From RUG13409 sp045616985 (GTDB taxonomy: Bacteria; Bacillota; Clostridia; Peptostreptococcales; Anaerovoracaceae): 64,000 nucleotides of DNA. Shown piece by piece: positions 17,121-26,709 of the stretch. The notes beneath the pieces are model-generated. The model worked only from the letters and a program-made list of their open reading frames with translations, was not told the origin of the DNA and did not search any database. The translations under genes were made by a program, and so were the position numbers. The stretch spans positions 19,697 to 83,696 of the forward strand of contig JAZLHU010000042.1 of NCBI GenBank assembly GCA_045616985.1, written 5' to 3'. Position 1 is the stretch's first letter, and every line of letters begins with the position of its first letter.

Positions 17121-18963
17121 AATATATACCGGCCTTTTTTGCTATGGCTTCGGCGTTCATACCGTATTCTTCTCTTAATTCAGCAACCGATCCGTGTTCA
17201 ATAAACCTGTCGGGCCAGGCAATATTTATAAATGGCTTATTTAAATTCTTTGACGAAAACATAGCCGCAATTGCCTCTCCGAATCCGCCTGACATACAAC
17301 CATCCTCCACACTGATAACTGCTCTGTAATTTTTAGCTGTATCTGATAAGAATTTTTCGGGGAGCGGCTTTATTATTCTTAAATCACACACCCCGACACT
17401 GAGTCCTTTTTTTCTTAAAACATCAGCAGCCTTAAGAGTTTCTTTTAACATATTCCCGTCGGATATAAACAAAATATCCTCCCCGTAGCGAATAAGCTGA
17501 GGTGTAGGATAAAACTCCTCTGTAACGGGAAATAAATCAGTTTCCCGCGGAACTGTTCCTCGCGGATACCTGATTGCTGCGGGTGAATTTAATGAAAGTG
17601 CATACCTGAGCATTGCACGCAGCGAGCTTTCGTCTCTTGGTGACAGCAAAGTCATATCAGGCATTGAACGCAAAAAAGCAATATCAAATTCACCCTGATG
17701 GGTCTCACCATCCTGTCCGGTTATACCTGCTCTGTCAACGGCAAAAACGATGGGCAGCTTCTGAAGACATACTTCTGTAAGAATCTGATCGTAAGCTCTT
17801 TGCATAAAGGTTGAATATAAAGCAACAACGGGCTTTAAGCCGTTAAGAGCAGCACCGGCTGCAAACGAAACTGCATGCTGCTCCGCAATTCCTGCATCAA
17901 AGAATTTTCCGGGATGCATGATCTGAAACTGCTTTAATCCCGTTCCGTCAGCCATAGCTGCCGTAATGGCAATTATGTCGGAATCACTATCTGCCGACTT
18001 ACTTAATTCATCACCGAAGATTTCAGACCAGGAGAATTTATTTCTTTCACTAAGTGCAGTAACTGTCTCAGGATCAAAGCTTCCTATTCCGTGAAATTTC
18101 GAAGGATTCTTTTCGGCAGGTATAAAACCCATACCCTTCTTTGTTTTTACATGTAAAAGCACAGGTCGATCAAGTGTCTTAACAAATGTTAAAGCATCGA
18201 TAAGCTCTGATAAATCATTACCGTCTATAGGACCGTAATACTTAAAACCAAGCTCCTCAAAAATAACGCCGGGAACCAAAGCGTACTTTAAAGAATCACG
18301 GATCTTGCCTAAAGATTGCTGCAGGTATTGATTGCCTGCATTCTTAACGCTCTTCTTAAAGTTATTATATGCTTCCGATGTTCTGAGCTTGTTTAAATGC
18401 TTGGAAACGCCTCCGACATTACCCGAAATGGACATTCCATTATCATTAAGGATCACTATCATCGGCGTCTTTGAAACACCGGCTGAATTGAGTGCCTCCC
18501 AGGCAACTCCGCCGGTCAAAGCGCCATCTCCGATAACGGCAATACAGGAATAATTTTCGTTTTTAATATCTCTGGCCTTTGCATATCCGAGACAAACCGA
18601 AACAGATGTAGCGGAATGCCCTGAATCAAACATATCATGCACAGATTCTTCTCTTTTGGGAAATCCGCTGATTCCTCCGAACTGTCGTATTGACTTCAAT
18701 TCCTCTCTTCTGCCGGTAAGCATTTTATGAACATAGGTCTGATGACCTACATCCCAGATAATTTTATCCTTTGGAGAATCGAAAACATAATGAAGAGCAA
18801 TCGTAAGCTCAACCACACCAAGATTGGAAGCCAAGTGGCCTCCCGTTTTAGACACATCTTCAATTAGTTCTTTCCTTAATCCTTCAGCCAAAGTGTTTAG
18901 TTCATCAATAGACATTGATTTAACACTTTGCAGAAGATTTTCATTTGAATCAAATTTTGCCAT
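17089..18963 (-). CDS. dxs: 1-deoxy-D-xylulose-5-phosphate synthase
   Basis: 624-residue thiamine-diphosphate enzyme that condenses pyruvate with glyceraldehyde 3-phosphate, the first step of the MEP isoprenoid pathway. Motifs: GHQTYVHK near 75-82, the TPP/Mg motif GDGALTGG near 144-151, GPIDGND near 245-251, the catalytic Glu in GIAEQHAV near 363-370, and the C-terminal transketolase domain. The ATG at 18963 directly follows the ispA stop codon. Its pairing with ispA supplies polyprenyl diphosphate for cell-wall carriers and quinones. Confidence 0.95.
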   Translation of the reverse strand: MAKFDSNENLLQSVKSMSIDELNTLAEGLRKELIEDVSKTGGHLASNLGVVELTIALHYVFDSPKDKIIWDVGHQTYVHKMLTGRREELKSIRQFGGISGFPKREESVHDMFDSGHSATSVSVCLGYAKARDIKNENYSCIAVIGDGALTGGVAWEALNSAGVSKTPMIVILNDNGMSISGNVGGVSKHLNKLRTSEAYNNFKKSVKNAGNQYLQQSLGKIRDSLKYALVPGVIFEELGFKYYGPIDGNDLSELIDALTFVKTLDRPVLLHVKTKKGMGFIPAEKNPSKFHGIGSFDPETVTALSERNKFSWSEIFGDELSKSADSDSDIIAITAAMADGTGLKQFQIMHPGKFFDAGIAEQHAVSFAAGAALNGLKPVVALYSTFMQRAYDQILTEVCLQKLPIVFAVDRAGITGQDGETHQGEFDIAFLRSMPDMTLLSPRDESSLRAMLRYALSLNSPAAIRYPRGTVPRETDLFPVTEEFYPTPQLIRYGEDILFISDGNMLKETLKAADVLRKKGLSVGVCDLRIIKPLPEKFLSDTAKNYRAVISVEDGCMSGGFGEAIAAMFSSKNLNKPFINIAWPDRFIEHGSVAELREEYGMNAEAIAKKAGIYFEKTFRYFNN

Positions 18964-19869
18964 TTACTTTATTTTTTCTTCGAGTGTTTGAATTATATAT
19001 TCAAATACTTCGGCATTATCATAATACTTAGAAATTGCATCTCCTGCACGTGTCAGAAGCTCTGATGCTTCTTCTTTCGAAGCGTCAAGCCCGTATAGTG
19101 CGGGATATGTACACTTTCCTTCTTTTGCATCCTTCCCGATGCTGTGCCCCATTTGTTCAACCGAAGAGGTCACATCCAGAATGTCATCAACGATTTGAAA
19201 AGCAAGGCCTACATTCTCGCCGTATATTTCCAGATCATGCAATAAAGCCTTATCTGCCCCGCCGAGAAAAGCCCCGCATTTTACGCAGGCTTTAATAAAA
19301 GCTGCTGTTTTATTGTAGTGAATATAATGCAGAATGTCCGACGAAAATTCCCTGCCTTCATTAATTACATCAGCAACCTGTCCGGCAACCATTCCCTGTA
19401 CGCCGGTACCTTTTACCAGGCAATACTGCGCTCTGATCAATCTTTTGATAAGATCCGGATTATCCAGATACAAAAGCATATACTTTGACATTGCTTCATA
19501 AGCTGCGGAAAGAAGACCGTCTCCTGACAGAATGGCCATATCTTCGCCGTAAACCTTATGATTAGTCGGCTGACCGCGACGAAGATCATCATTATCCATA
19601 GCAGGAAGATCATCGTGGATCAAAGAGTACGTATGAATATACTCTGCAGCACAAGCAAACGGAAGTGCAAAAGAAAGCCTGGATTCGCACATTTCGTAAG
19701 CTGCAAGAATCAATACAGGGCGAAGACGCTTTCCGCCGGCAAGAAGCGAATACTTCATTGCATTGTATAGCTCCTTGCTTATATCATCAATTTCAGGTAT
19801 GAAATCCAGAAGATGTTCATTAAAATAATTTTTGAATTTATTATATGCCTGAGCGCCTGAATTATTCAT
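18964..19869 (-). CDS. ispA: Polyprenyl synthetase (farnesyl/geranylgeranyl diphosphate synthase)
   Basis: 301 residues from the ATG at 19869, which lies 8 nt inside the xseB end. A frame six codons longer exists but lacks a ribosome-binding site. The first Asp-rich motif is DDLPAMDNDD, followed by RRGQPTNHK; the second is DDILD. Both bind Mg-diphosphate. The enzyme condenses isopentenyl diphosphate with allylic diphosphates in the cytosol. Chain length cannot be fixed from sequence alone, though the spacing fits short-chain IspA. The xseA-xseB-ispA-dxs order is widely conserved in Bacillota. Confidence 0.92.
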   Translation of the reverse strand: MNNSGAQAYNKFKNYFNEHLLDFIPEIDDISKELYNAMKYSLLAGGKRLRPVLILAAYEMCESRLSFALPFACAAEYIHTYSLIHDDLPAMDNDDLRRGQPTNHKVYGEDMAILSGDGLLSAAYEAMSKYMLLYLDNPDLIKRLIRAQYCLVKGTGVQGMVAGQVADVINEGREFSSDILHYIHYNKTAAFIKACVKCGAFLGGADKALLHDLEIYGENVGLAFQIVDDILDVTSSVEQMGHSIGKDAKEGKCTYPALYGLDASKEEASELLTRAGDAISKYYDNAEVFEYIIQTLEEKIK

Positions 19870-20083
19870 CAAAGTCCACCACCTCACCGGTTTCAGGTTT
19901 AAGCATTTCTATCTTCTGCTTTGCATTATGTAAAATATCAAGGCATTGCTTATAATATTCAATGCTTTGATTATAAATCTCAACCGATTTTTCCAAAGAA
20001 GCATCGCCGCTGCGAAGAAGCTGTGCAGCCTCTTCAAGTTTTTCAAGTGCTTCTTCAAAACTCAATTCCTTCTTTTTAGGCAT
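19862..20083 (-). CDS. xseB: Exodeoxyribonuclease VII small subunit
   Basis: 73 residues from the ATG at 20083, chosen because AAGGAG precedes it; a 20-codon N-terminal extension is possible but unsupported. The small helical FEEALEKLEE segment and GDASLEKS are hallmarks of XseB. It assembles in several copies on XseA to form exonuclease VII, which degrades single-stranded DNA. It overlaps xseA by 8 nt and ispA by 8 nt, so all three are translationally coupled. Confidence 0.92.
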   Translation of the reverse strand: MPKKKELSFEEALEKLEEAAQLLRSGDASLEKSVEIYNQSIEYYKQCLDILHNAKQKIEMLKPETGEVVDFDE

Positions 20084-21224
20084 TCTTAAACTCCTTTGTT
20101 TCAACCATGCAATGCAGACTTCCGTCTTTAAACATAACATCAAGCCTGTCGCCGGGATTTACATCCGAAATATCGGTGAGCCATATACCATCTGCCGATT
20201 TAACGGCAGCATAACCCTTATTAAGAACAGACAGCGGATTAGAGGATTCAATATCCGTTTTTAATAATTTCAGTTTGTTTTCATAATCTGAAAACAGGTA
20301 TTGAATCGAAGTGCTGCAGCTCTCAAATGCATATTTAAAGTTCCGAATACCGATATCGATTCTGTTTTTTAAATCCGAATATACCTTCTCGGGCTTACAG
20401 GCATTTATTCTGTCAATATAATTATTGATATGAGGAACGGCAAGCTCTGCCGCGGCTGTCGGAGTAGCGGCTCTTACGTCGGCAACATAATCCGTAATTA
20501 CAAAATCCACCTCATGTCCAACTGCAGAAATGACGGGAATCTTTGAATGATAAACGGCCCGTGCAACAGCCTCTTCATTAAAAGACCAGAGATCCTCCAT
20601 TGAACCGCCTCCGCGTCCGATGATCAAGACATCACAATCTTTAAAGGATGAATTCATGGTTTCAATTGCGGCAACCAGAGAATCACCGCTTCCCTCACCC
20701 TGAACCAGGGCCGGATAAAGAAATACATCTACCAATGGATTTCTTCTTTTGATCGTTGTGATAATATCTTTAATTGCAGCACCGGTCGGCGATGTGATAA
20801 CACCGACTTTTTTAGGAAACTCCGGAAGACTTTTTTTATGTTCTTCATCAAAAAGACCCTCATCATATAGCTTTGCTTTAAGCTTTTCAAAGGCTTTCTG
20901 AAGTGCGCCCTCACCCTGAATATCAACATCACGGATATTCAGCGAATAATATCCGCCCTTTTCAAAAACAGAAACATATCCGAAAACAAGGATCTCCATT
21001 CCCTCATCAAGATCAAATCTCAAATGAGAAACCCTTGATGATGATAAGAAACACCTTACCGTGCTGCTTTTATCCTTAAGGGAAAAATACCAATGCCCTG
21101 ATGAATGCTTTGTCAGATTTGAGATTTCACCGCTTACACAAACATTCATCAGTATCGGATCAGAACTGATGATCCTGTTAAGATAAGTATTCAGTTGTGA
21201 TACTGATATAGGCTTAGTACTCAT
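20076..21224 (-). CDS. xseA: Exodeoxyribonuclease VII large subunit
   Basis: 382-residue catalytic subunit of exonuclease VII. An N-terminal OB-fold at about 5-95 carries SGEISN and HWYFSLKD. The nuclease core follows, with GVITSPTGAA, the RRNP element, GRGGGSMEDLW and SAVGHEVDF. The C-terminal coiled region is somewhat short (about 400-450 residues total is usual), but all catalytic motifs are present. It overlaps nusB by ATGA. Confidence 0.93.
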   Translation of the reverse strand: MSTKPISVSQLNTYLNRIISSDPILMNVCVSGEISNLTKHSSGHWYFSLKDKSSTVRCFLSSSRVSHLRFDLDEGMEILVFGYVSVFEKGGYYSLNIRDVDIQGEGALQKAFEKLKAKLYDEGLFDEEHKKSLPEFPKKVGVITSPTGAAIKDIITTIKRRNPLVDVFLYPALVQGEGSGDSLVAAIETMNSSFKDCDVLIIGRGGGSMEDLWSFNEEAVARAVYHSKIPVISAVGHEVDFVITDYVADVRAATPTAAAELAVPHINNYIDRINACKPEKVYSDLKNRIDIGIRNFKYAFESCSTSIQYLFSDYENKLKLLKTDIESSNPLSVLNKGYAAVKSADGIWLTDISDVNPGDRLDVMFKDGSLHCMVETKEFKNA

Positions 21225-21625
21225 TTTGACTTTGCAATTTTACCTAAAACTCCGTTAACAAATTTACCAGATTCTTCTCCGCCGAATTTTTTTGCAAGAT
21301 TAACAGCTTCATTGATAGCAACATTAACGGGAATAAGCTCTCCTTTTTTAAACTTCATTTCGGCAGCACAAAGTCTTAAAACAGCTAAATCAACCTTTGC
21401 TATTCTGTCAATGGACCAATCCCTGCTCGTTGAATCTATTATTTCATCTATCTCGTTTGAATTAAGGGAATACGCATCATAAACATCATTTATATATGCG
21501 ATCTGACTGTCATCAGATACGTAATTCATTACAAAACTCTCCTTTGCTTCAGGAGAAAAATCCATTTGTGCTTCCATTTGGAAAAGCATCTGCATTACGG
21601 CTTCACGTGCCTCAACTCTGGTCAT
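21221..21625 (-). CDS. nusB: Transcription antitermination protein NusB
   Basis: 134-residue all-helical RNA-binding protein that, with NusE/S10, binds boxA in rRNA leaders for antitermination. It shows the conserved REAVMQMLFQME start and the C-terminal NEAVNLAKKFGGEES segment. The start overlaps the upstream Asp23-like gene by 4 nt, and the stop (TGA) overlaps the xseA start by 4 nt. AGGATA serves as ribosome-binding site. Confidence 0.93.
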   Translation of the reverse strand: MTRVEAREAVMQMLFQMEAQMDFSPEAKESFVMNYVSDDSQIAYINDVYDAYSLNSNEIDEIIDSTSRDWSIDRIAKVDLAVLRLCAAEMKFKKGELIPVNVAINEAVNLAKKFGGEESGKFVNGVLGKIAKSK

Positions 21626-21897
21626 ATTGTATCCTCGCTGAAATCAATTCCTTCTATGTGTATGTTTATATGTCCGACTTTATTGTTTTTATGCTTTTCC
21701 AAGGCTTTTTTTATATTTTCCTGAACGTCCCACGCAATATCGGGAATTTTATATCCGTATTTAATGATCAGAAAAATATCAACATCAAATGCATCGATAG
21801 ATTTAGGAATAACAACAACATCTATCGGAGAACACAGACGGGCAACACCCACCGTTGCCCGTGCAGCCATCTTTGTAAGCTTAACAATAATATCCAT
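21622..21897 (-). CDS. Asp23/Gls24-family protein (short)
   Basis: 91-residue Asp23/Gls24 domain: an early GVARL segment, a central D(V)DIFLIIKYGYKIPDIAW strand-helix and a C-terminal VNIHIEG-like strand (HINIHIEGIDF). Family members are envelope-associated or cytosolic stress proteins of poorly defined function, and one copy directly ahead of nusB is common in Clostridia. There is no membrane helix. No clear ribosome-binding site precedes the ATG; it starts 2 nt after the mltG stop, so coupling is likely. A second Asp23-like gene lies at 53402-53776. Confidence 0.8.
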   Translation of the reverse strand: MDIIVKLTKMAARATVGVARLCSPIDVVVIPKSIDAFDVDIFLIIKYGYKIPDIAWDVQENIKKALEKHKNNKVGHINIHIEGIDFSEDTI

Positions 21898-21899
21898 AA

Positions 21900-23003
21900 T
21901 TATTTAAGCGTTTGCAGATAGTCGTCTCTGTAAGCAGCATGGTCTGAATAATTACCGGAGAAATTATGCTCATTACTTCCGCTTTTTTTCACTACGAAGT
22001 AAAGATAATCGGTGTCGGCAGGATTCAAAGCGGCTTCAATGCAGGCCTTTCCCGGACAGCAAATCGGACCCGGCGGAAGCCCCGGATTTTTATAGGTATT
22101 ATATGGACTGTCAACCTCAAGATCCTTGTAAAGAAGTCTGTTCTTGCCTTCCGGATTACCTAAAGAATACAAAACCGTAGAACAGAATTGCAGCATTTTA
22201 CCTGTTGAATTTGAATTTAAACGGTTGTAAATAACGCTGCTGCAAAGAGCTCTTTCCGAATCAACAACGATCTCCCTTTCTATCAATGAAGCAATTGTCA
22301 AAGCCTCCTGAATACTTACATTGTTTTTGTCAAGGGCATTTTTCAGATCGTCTCCGAAAAGAAGATCAAACTGTCCAAGCATCTTGTTAATAATGTTTCT
22401 TGCACTTGCCCCAACGTAAATTTCATACGTATCCGGGAAAAGAAATCCCTCAAATCTATTGGCTTTTTTGCTGACTTCGCCGGTCGGATCAGAATAAGCT
22501 TCCTTAAGCAGCGGTACAAACCAGTAATCAAACTCATCCTCTTCAAGCGATTTATAAAAATCTGTCCTTGAGCAAATCCCCTGTTCTTCCAGGCTGCCGG
22601 CTATTTGTCGTAAAGACAAACCCTCTTTAATGGTAAATCTGACTGTTTCTCTTCTGCCGTCCTGGATCTTGTTCATAATCTCAACCATACCCATTGACGG
22701 AGAAAGTTCATATTCTCCGGCCTGGAATTTACCGTCAAGATCATTGAGCTTTGCTTTGAATTTAAATATCGCAGGATTATCGATCAATCCGGCATCAGCA
22801 AGTAAATCAGCTATCTTTTGAGTAGACGCACCCTTAGGTATTACAAAATCGATTACCTTAGTTGAAGAAGCATCTGCGCTCTTGTCGTAATTCTTAATTT
22901 TATTAAAAATCGTAAACGCAGCTATTACTGCAATTATGACTAAGGCGAGCAGTACTATAAGCACTGTTCGCCCCGTGTTTTTCTTTTTATTTTGTCTGCT
23001 CAT
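21900..23003 (-). CDS. mltG: Endolytic murein transglycosylase MltG
   Basis: 367 residues: a cytoplasmic tail rich in Lys, one membrane helix at about 13-35, a LysM-like region near 50-90, and the YceG/MltG catalytic domain. The catalytic Glu is in ASLIEREI, and the conserved YNTYKNPGLPPGPI segment is near the C-terminus. The protein cleaves nascent glycan strands on the outer face of the membrane. Its ATG shares one base with the efp stop (TAATG). The mltG-efp pair is typical of Bacillota. Confidence 0.92.
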   Translation of the reverse strand: MSRQNKKKNTGRTVLIVLLALVIIAVIAAFTIFNKIKNYDKSADASSTKVIDFVIPKGASTQKIADLLADAGLIDNPAIFKFKAKLNDLDGKFQAGEYELSPSMGMVEIMNKIQDGRRETVRFTIKEGLSLRQIAGSLEEQGICSRTDFYKSLEEDEFDYWFVPLLKEAYSDPTGEVSKKANRFEGFLFPDTYEIYVGASARNIINKMLGQFDLLFGDDLKNALDKNNVSIQEALTIASLIEREIVVDSERALCSSVIYNRLNSNSTGKMLQFCSTVLYSLGNPEGKNRLLYKDLEVDSPYNTYKNPGLPPGPICCPGKACIEAALNPADTDYLYFVVKKSGSNEHNFSGNYSDHAAYRDDYLQTLK

Positions 23004-23563
23004 TATTTCGATCTTCCAAGGTACTCACCCGTTCTGGTGTCGACCTGGACAACTTCTCCCTCTTCAATGAAGATAGGTACCTGAATAACTGCTCCTGTTT
23101 CAACTGTTGCGGCTTTTGTAACATTTGTGGCGGTATTGCCCTTAACGCCGGGTTCAGTTTCAATAATCTTAAGGTCAACAAAGTTCGGAGCTTCAACTAT
23201 GAAAGCATTGCCTTCATAAAATCTTACCGTAGCCGTATCGTTTTCTCTTAAATACTTGATAGCATCTTCTACAAGCTCAAATGCCAGCGGAACCTGTTCA
23301 TAAGATTCAGGATCCATGAAATAATAGAGCGTACCATCGTTATACAGATACTGCATCTGTTTTGTTTCAATTACAGCCTGATCAAATTTATCGTTAGGGC
23401 TGAAAGCTTCTTCTCTTGTTGCTCCGGTAAGAATATTTCTGTACTTCGTTCTTACAAAAGCAGCTCCCTTACCCGGTTTAACGTGTTGGAAGCTGAGTAC
23501 AACATGTGGTTCTCCGTTAAGAACGAAAGTCATACCGTTTCTGAAATCGCTTGCATAAATCAT
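23003..23563 (-). CDS. efp: Translation elongation factor P
   Basis: 186 residues (usual length 185-188) in three OB-like domains. The tip loop PGKG at 30-33 carries Lys32, the position modified by lysyl or aminopentanol groups in other bacteria. It relieves ribosome stalling at polyproline. A CGGAGG site precedes the ATG. The candidate Lys-modifying genes (epmA, epmB, ymfI) are not in the window, so modification status is unknown. Confidence 0.95.
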   Translation of the reverse strand: MIYASDFRNGMTFVLNGEPHVVLSFQHVKPGKGAAFVRTKYRNILTGATREEAFSPNDKFDQAVIETKQMQYLYNDGTLYYFMDPESYEQVPLAFELVEDAIKYLRENDTATVRFYEGNAFIVEAPNFVDLKIIETEPGVKGNTATNVTKAATVETGAVIQVPIFIEEGEVVQVDTRTGEYLGRSK

Positions 23564-23587
23564 AAAATTTCCTCCGTTTATGTAAAA

Positions 23588-24655
23588 CTAAATTATTAAC
23601 AATTCTTTAGGTGCAGTTACAAAATTGATTATACCATTTTCTGTTACCAATGCCAAGTCCTCAATGCGAACTCCGAACTCGCCCGGGAGATATATCCCGG
23701 GTTCAATTGAAACGATGGTATTCGCTTTTATTGCTTTTTCCCATGCCGGTGAATATCTTGGACTTTCATGGATTTCAAGACCGGTACCATGTCCGAGCCC
23801 ATGCCCGAAATAATCTCCGTAACCTGCTTTTCCGATAATATCAGAAGCTATCTTATGTGCATCAGCGCCGATGATTCCGGATTTAATCTGATTGCAGCAT
23901 GCCATTTGTGCTTCAAGAACGATGTTATAAACATCTGCCATCTTCTGACTTGGCTTTCCGACAGCAACGGTTCTCGTCATATCAGAGCAATACCCTTTAT
24001 ATTTGCAGCCGTAGTCCATAAGAACAAAGCTTCCATCCTGAACATATTCATTTCCGGGAACGCCGTGCGGAAGCGAGGTTTTCGGTCCTGTTACAAGAAT
24101 GGTGTCAAAGGACGTTCCCTCAGCTCCGTTTCTTCTCATAAAGTACTCAAGCTCTGCGGCAAGCTGAAGCTCTGTCATGCCCGGCTTAATTACCGTAAGC
24201 ATAAAATCAAAGGCGTTGCAGGCAATTTCACAAGCCTTTTTCGTATACTCGATTTCCTCTTCGTCTTTTACCTCTCTTAAGGATTCAACAAGCTCTTCAA
24301 CGGGCTTAAACTCTTTACCGGAAACCGTTGAAAAATCAAGATAATCCGTAAGCGGAAGATAGTTTTTTTCAATACCTATCACTTTTTCGGGCTGTTCTTT
24401 GATAAAATCGATGGTTTTGTAGGAATTGCTTGTTTCTACATATGTAAGCCAATCGGATAAAGCAGATGCCATTTCACGATACCTGAAATCGGTAATTACG
24501 TATGCCTTTGTTTTTGTAATGTATAATGCAAGGTCATCACCCTTTGTACCGGTAAAATATGCAACATTGGGAACGTTATTAATGTAAAAAGCTTCAATTC
24601 CGGCTTCATTCATTAACGGTTTTAATTTTTGAATTCTGTCAAAATACTTATTCAA
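23588..24655 (-). CDS. pepP: M24 aminopeptidase P family (Xaa-Pro peptidase)
   Basis: 355 residues: an N-terminal creatinase-like domain (1-125) and a pita-bread M24 metallopeptidase domain. Metal ligands are visible in MDYGCKYKGYCSDMTRT (two Asp), GHGLGHGTGLEIHE (His) and VSIEPGIYLPG (Glu), plus RIED near the end. It removes N-terminal residues before proline. Its place next to efp, which handles proline-rich synthesis, is conserved in Bacillota. The start is TTG at 24655 with a strong GGAGG 9 nt upstream. Confidence 0.92.
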   Translation of the reverse strand: MNKYFDRIQKLKPLMNEAGIEAFYINNVPNVAYFTGTKGDDLALYITKTKAYVITDFRYREMASALSDWLTYVETSNSYKTIDFIKEQPEKVIGIEKNYLPLTDYLDFSTVSGKEFKPVEELVESLREVKDEEEIEYTKKACEIACNAFDFMLTVIKPGMTELQLAAELEYFMRRNGAEGTSFDTILVTGPKTSLPHGVPGNEYVQDGSFVLMDYGCKYKGYCSDMTRTVAVGKPSQKMADVYNIVLEAQMACCNQIKSGIIGADAHKIASDIIGKAGYGDYFGHGLGHGTGLEIHESPRYSPAWEKAIKANTIVSIEPGIYLPGEFGVRIEDLALVTENGIINFVTAPKELLII

Positions 24656-24980
24656 AGTTAAGCGCCTCCCCTAAAATACCATATAATTCACTTACGATCT
24701 GGGATAAAACCATTTGTTTTTGGAGATACTCTCCCGCTAAAGGATCGGATAAAACAATGGAGTACATTTGCTGAAACTGATTCATTGCATCTGCATCAAG
24801 TTCTTCTCCGGTCATTTGTTTTGTTTGCATTTCAATGCTCTTCTTTTGAAAATCTTCGATCATCTTTGCCAAATCCGGATTGGCATCGATTTTTTTCTTA
24901 GCCTCTGCATAATCCTTAAACTGGTCAGTTTCTTTTAAAGATCTTGCAAGCTCGTGAGCGATATCATATACATTCTGCAT
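24648..24980 (-). CDS. YlbF/YmcA-family regulator
   Basis: 110-residue helical protein of the YlbF/YmcA family (Com_YlbF). It shows the characteristic YAEAKKKIDANPDL start and a central FQKKSIEMQTKQM helix. In Bacillus subtilis YlbF, YmcA and YaaT form a complex that steers RNase Y cleavage. Here the gene sits between RNase J and a peptidase, so an RNA-processing connection is plausible. GGAGG precedes the ATG. It overlaps pepP by 8 nt. Whether it is the YlbF or YmcA paralogue cannot be decided. Confidence 0.82.
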   Translation of the reverse strand: MQNVYDIAHELARSLKETDQFKDYAEAKKKIDANPDLAKMIEDFQKKSIEMQTKQMTGEELDADAMNQFQQMYSIVLSDPLAGEYLQKQMVLSQIVSELYGILGEALNFE

Positions 24981-24981
24981 A

Positions 24982-26706
24982 TTAAACCTCCATAAAAACC
25001 GGTACGATAACAGGATCTCTGTTAATCTTCTGATAAATGTATTTCTTTAACGTATCTACGATCAATTTTTCGATCTGAGCCCTGTTTTTTCGTGCCTTTA
25101 TGGCATCAGAGGCGGTTTTTTTAAGCATTTTTTCTGCATCTTCCAGTATAGCACCGTACTCTTTTACAAAAATCAGACCTTTTGTTTTAATTTCCGGACC
25201 ATTTAAAAGCTTGTTTGTTTTCTTATCAAACAGAGCAGAAACAACAACAACTCCGGATGTTGACAGAATTTTTCTTTCGTACAAAACAACAGCACCAACA
25301 TCTCCTACTCCAAGACCATCAACAAGCACGTCAACAGCCGGAACAGCCTCCTGCGACACCTTGGCTCTGTCTTTTGTTATCTCTATAATGTTGCCGTTTG
25401 ATGCAAAAATTATATTTTTTGATGAAATGCCAAGGCTCTGAGCAATATTGGCATGGCAGATAAGATGCCTGATCTCACCGTGAACAGGCATAAAGAATTT
25501 CGGCTTTACAAGAGTCAGCATAAGTTTCAGGTCTTCCTCGCAGGCATGACCTGAAACATGCGTTGCAGCAATATCACTGTAAATAACATCTGCTCCTTTG
25601 GACATAAGAGTATTAACTATGTTATAAACATCCTTTTCATTACCCGGGATCGGTGAAGAGGAAAGCACGACCACATCACCCTTTTTGACGGTAACAAACT
25701 TATGATCCCCTGTTGCTATTCTGAACAGCGCGCTCATAGGCTCGCCCTGACTTCCGGTACTTAAAATTACTATTTTCGAATCGTCAAACTGCTTTACCTG
25801 CTTGAGTGAAACAAGGATATTGTCGGGAACATCAATGTAACCAAGCTCCTTTGCGATATTAATTGTATTTTCCATTGATTTGCCGGAAACAGCTATTTTC
25901 CGTCCGTGTGCAGCAGCAAGGTCGATCACCTTTTGAATTCTGTGGACATTACTTGAAAACGTTGCGATTATAATTCTGTTTTTTGTCTGAGCAAAAATCG
26001 AACTCAGCGAATCTCCGACAACTGCCTCTGAAGGTGTATATCCCTTTTTAACTGCATTGGTACTGTCAGAAAGCAATAATAGGACACCTTCATCGCCCAT
26101 TTTTGCAATTTTACCTATATCAATCGGTTCTCCGTCAACAGGAGTAAAATCGAATTTAAAATCTCCGGTATGAAATACCTTCCCCAAAGGAGTATCAATA
26201 CAAAGCGCAAAGGTATCGGCAACAGAGTGAGTGGTATGTATCGGCGTAACAGTAAAGCAACCGAGTTTTATCGTATCGTCTGCCTCTATTTCTACCAGTT
26301 TCGCATTGCTGATATTATGTTCCTTCAATCTGTGTCTGATAAATCCTATTGTCAGCTTTGAACCGTAAATCGGAACGTTGAGCTGCTTGAGGAGATACGG
26401 AACTCCGCCTATATGATCTTCATGGGCATGAGTTATTATCACGCCTTTGATTTTTCTTCCGTTTTCAGCCAAATATGTGAAATCGGGAATAACGGCATCT
26501 ATGCCGTATTGCTCGGAATTAGGAAACATCATACCGCAATCAATTGCAATAATATCTTCTCCGTATTCCAGAAGCGTCATATTCTTTCCTATTTCATGAA
26601 GACCGCCCAGAGGAATTACTTTAAGCTTTTTCTGCCTTTTTCTGTTTGCATAACGATTACTGTTATTCTGCCTTGTGTTTACTTTTTTTAAATCTTTTAC
26701 AGCCAT
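24982..26706 (-). CDS. rnj: Ribonuclease J
   Basis: 574-residue beta-CASP metallo-beta-lactamase RNase, about 20 residues longer than usual because of a basic, Asn/Arg-rich N-terminal extension (residues 8-28). The zinc motif is THAHEDH at 92-98. Further motifs are HTGDFKFDFTPVDG, SGHACEEDLK and the late FMPVHGE. RNase J acts as a 5-prime exonuclease and endonuclease in mRNA decay and rRNA maturation. AAAGGA precedes the ATG. The gene lies directly upstream of the ylbF-like gene with 1 nt between. Confidence 0.95.
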   Translation of the reverse strand: MAVKDLKKVNTRQNNSNRYANRKRQKKLKVIPLGGLHEIGKNMTLLEYGEDIIAIDCGMMFPNSEQYGIDAVIPDFTYLAENGRKIKGVIITHAHEDHIGGVPYLLKQLNVPIYGSKLTIGFIRHRLKEHNISNAKLVEIEADDTIKLGCFTVTPIHTTHSVADTFALCIDTPLGKVFHTGDFKFDFTPVDGEPIDIGKIAKMGDEGVLLLLSDSTNAVKKGYTPSEAVVGDSLSSIFAQTKNRIIIATFSSNVHRIQKVIDLAAAHGRKIAVSGKSMENTINIAKELGYIDVPDNILVSLKQVKQFDDSKIVILSTGSQGEPMSALFRIATGDHKFVTVKKGDVVVLSSSPIPGNEKDVYNIVNTLMSKGADVIYSDIAATHVSGHACEEDLKLMLTLVKPKFFMPVHGEIRHLICHANIAQSLGISSKNIIFASNGNIIEITKDRAKVSQEAVPAVDVLVDGLGVGDVGAVVLYERKILSTSGVVVVSALFDKKTNKLLNGPEIKTKGLIFVKEYGAILEDAEKMLKKTASDAIKARKNRAQIEKLIVDTLKKYIYQKINRDPVIVPVFMEV

Positions 26707-26709
26707 ATA

